A DNA stretch of 64,000 nucleotides from NCBI RefSeq assembly GCF_009746585.1, contig NZ_WRPO01000003.1:1-64000 (forward strand), given 5' to 3'. Position numbers and translations under genes: made by a program. Numbering within the stretch: the stretch's first letter is position 1; each line of letters begins with the position of its first letter. A model generated the notes under the pieces. It ran no database searches. It saw only the letters and a list, made by a program, of their open reading frames with translations, and was not told where the DNA came from. This document shows, piece by piece, positions 63,776-64,000 of this stretch. The stretch is from Novosphingobium aquimarinum. GTDB lineage: Bacteria; Pseudomonadota; Alphaproteobacteria; Sphingomonadales; Sphingomonadaceae.

Positions 63776-64000
63776 TTATTCGTCGGAAGCAGACGCTTTC
63801 TTGGCCGGAGCCTTCTTGGCGGCGGGCTTCTTCGCTGCGGGCTTCTTGGCCGGAGCGTCGCCGTCGGCATCCGCCTTCTTGGCAGCCGCCTTCTTCGCGG
63901 GCGCCTTCTTGGCGGCGGGCTTGGCTTCGGCCTCATCGCTCTTCGCTTCATCGGCCTTGGCGTCATCAGCCTTGGTTTCGTCGCCACCATCTTCGGAAGC
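63776..64000 (-). CDS. tig: C-terminal tail of trigger factor (probable), 5' part outside window
   Basis: The minus-strand frame from the window edge to TAA at 63776-63778 encodes about 74 residues made of 'KADDAKADEAKSDEAEAKPA'-type acidic/Ala sequence, then Ala/Pro/Lys repeats ('PAKKPAAKKPAAKKAPAKKA') and a final SASDE. By position (upstream of clpP-clpX) this is the extended C-terminus of trigger factor, which in this group often ends in such a tail. The folded domains are outside the window, so the identity rests on gene order. Confidence 0.6.
   Translation of the reverse strand, partial: ASEDGGDETKADDAKADEAKSDEAEAKPAAKKAPAKKAAAKKADADGDAPAKKPAAKKPAAKKAPAKKASASDE

Overview
The window is a GC-rich alphaproteobacterial chromosome segment, most likely from the order Sphingomonadales. 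The pointers are two very large TonB-dependent receptors (one Oar-like), a ChpT-type phosphotransferase, an ATP12 chaperone, a TIGR02186/TauE pair, a TorF-type porin, tig-clpP-clpX order, and many short palindromic repeats of the 'CCCCGGACTTGATCCGGGG' and 'CTGAGCTTGTCGAAGGG' kinds. The species cannot be named from this alone.

Region 1-7.1 kb is accessory. It opens with the 3' part of an IS3-family element (right end near 555) that cuts into phage genes. Next is a wrecked Mu-like prophage: a gpI-type protease gene on the plus strand faces an early-gene set on the minus strand (Ner-like protein, MuA, small genes, Mor-like activators), and a divergent repressor lies at 4810. The transposition genes have collapsed into one in-frame MuA-MuB fusion that lacks the catalytic domain, and one Mor-like gene is frameshifted at a G5 run. 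Beside the repressor is an AT-richer two-gene unit, a DUF4747 protein plus a four-helix membrane protein. It is the best candidate here for an uncharacterised accessory system.

Region 7.1-38.9 kb is mostly core genome: clpB, a TonB receptor, an FKBP isomerase, rpsU, crcB, an RluC-like synthase, a HAD phosphatase, ATP12, an Nmad3-family gene, a four-gene Mla/MCE lipid transporter, valS, queE with a MATE pump, a HerA-like ATPase, the TIGR02186/TauE pair, an NfrB-like glycosyltransferase with a small partner, nhaA, glyoxalase I, a SIMPL protein, a porin and a metallophosphatase. valS carries two stretches derived from the same repeat families that fill nearby intergenic DNA.

Region 38.9-42.0 kb is a second, smaller accessory patch. 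It starts beside a 3' gene stub and holds a secreted protein, a doubtful membrane ORF, a MarR regulator divergent from a membrane protein (bracketed by ~105-bp direct repeats), and a lipoprotein/CPCC protein pair.

Region 42.2-53 kb returns to core genes: rnpB, an AmiD-like amidase, chpT, a JAMM protein, rluD, rpoH, an SDR, mtgA, an Oar-like receptor and a CDF metal exporter.

Region 53-61.1 kb is a minus-strand glycan locus. It has CDP-glucose synthesis and dehydration, an epimerase-like cupin, an RmlD-like reductase with an altered active site, an FkbM methyltransferase, a double GT32-like glycosyltransferase and a sulfotransferase-like protein. A beta-rich 'FGPY' module occurs three times in the last two proteins. 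The window closes with clpX, clpP and the C-terminal tail of what is probably trigger factor. I saw no tRNA, rRNA operon or CRISPR array.
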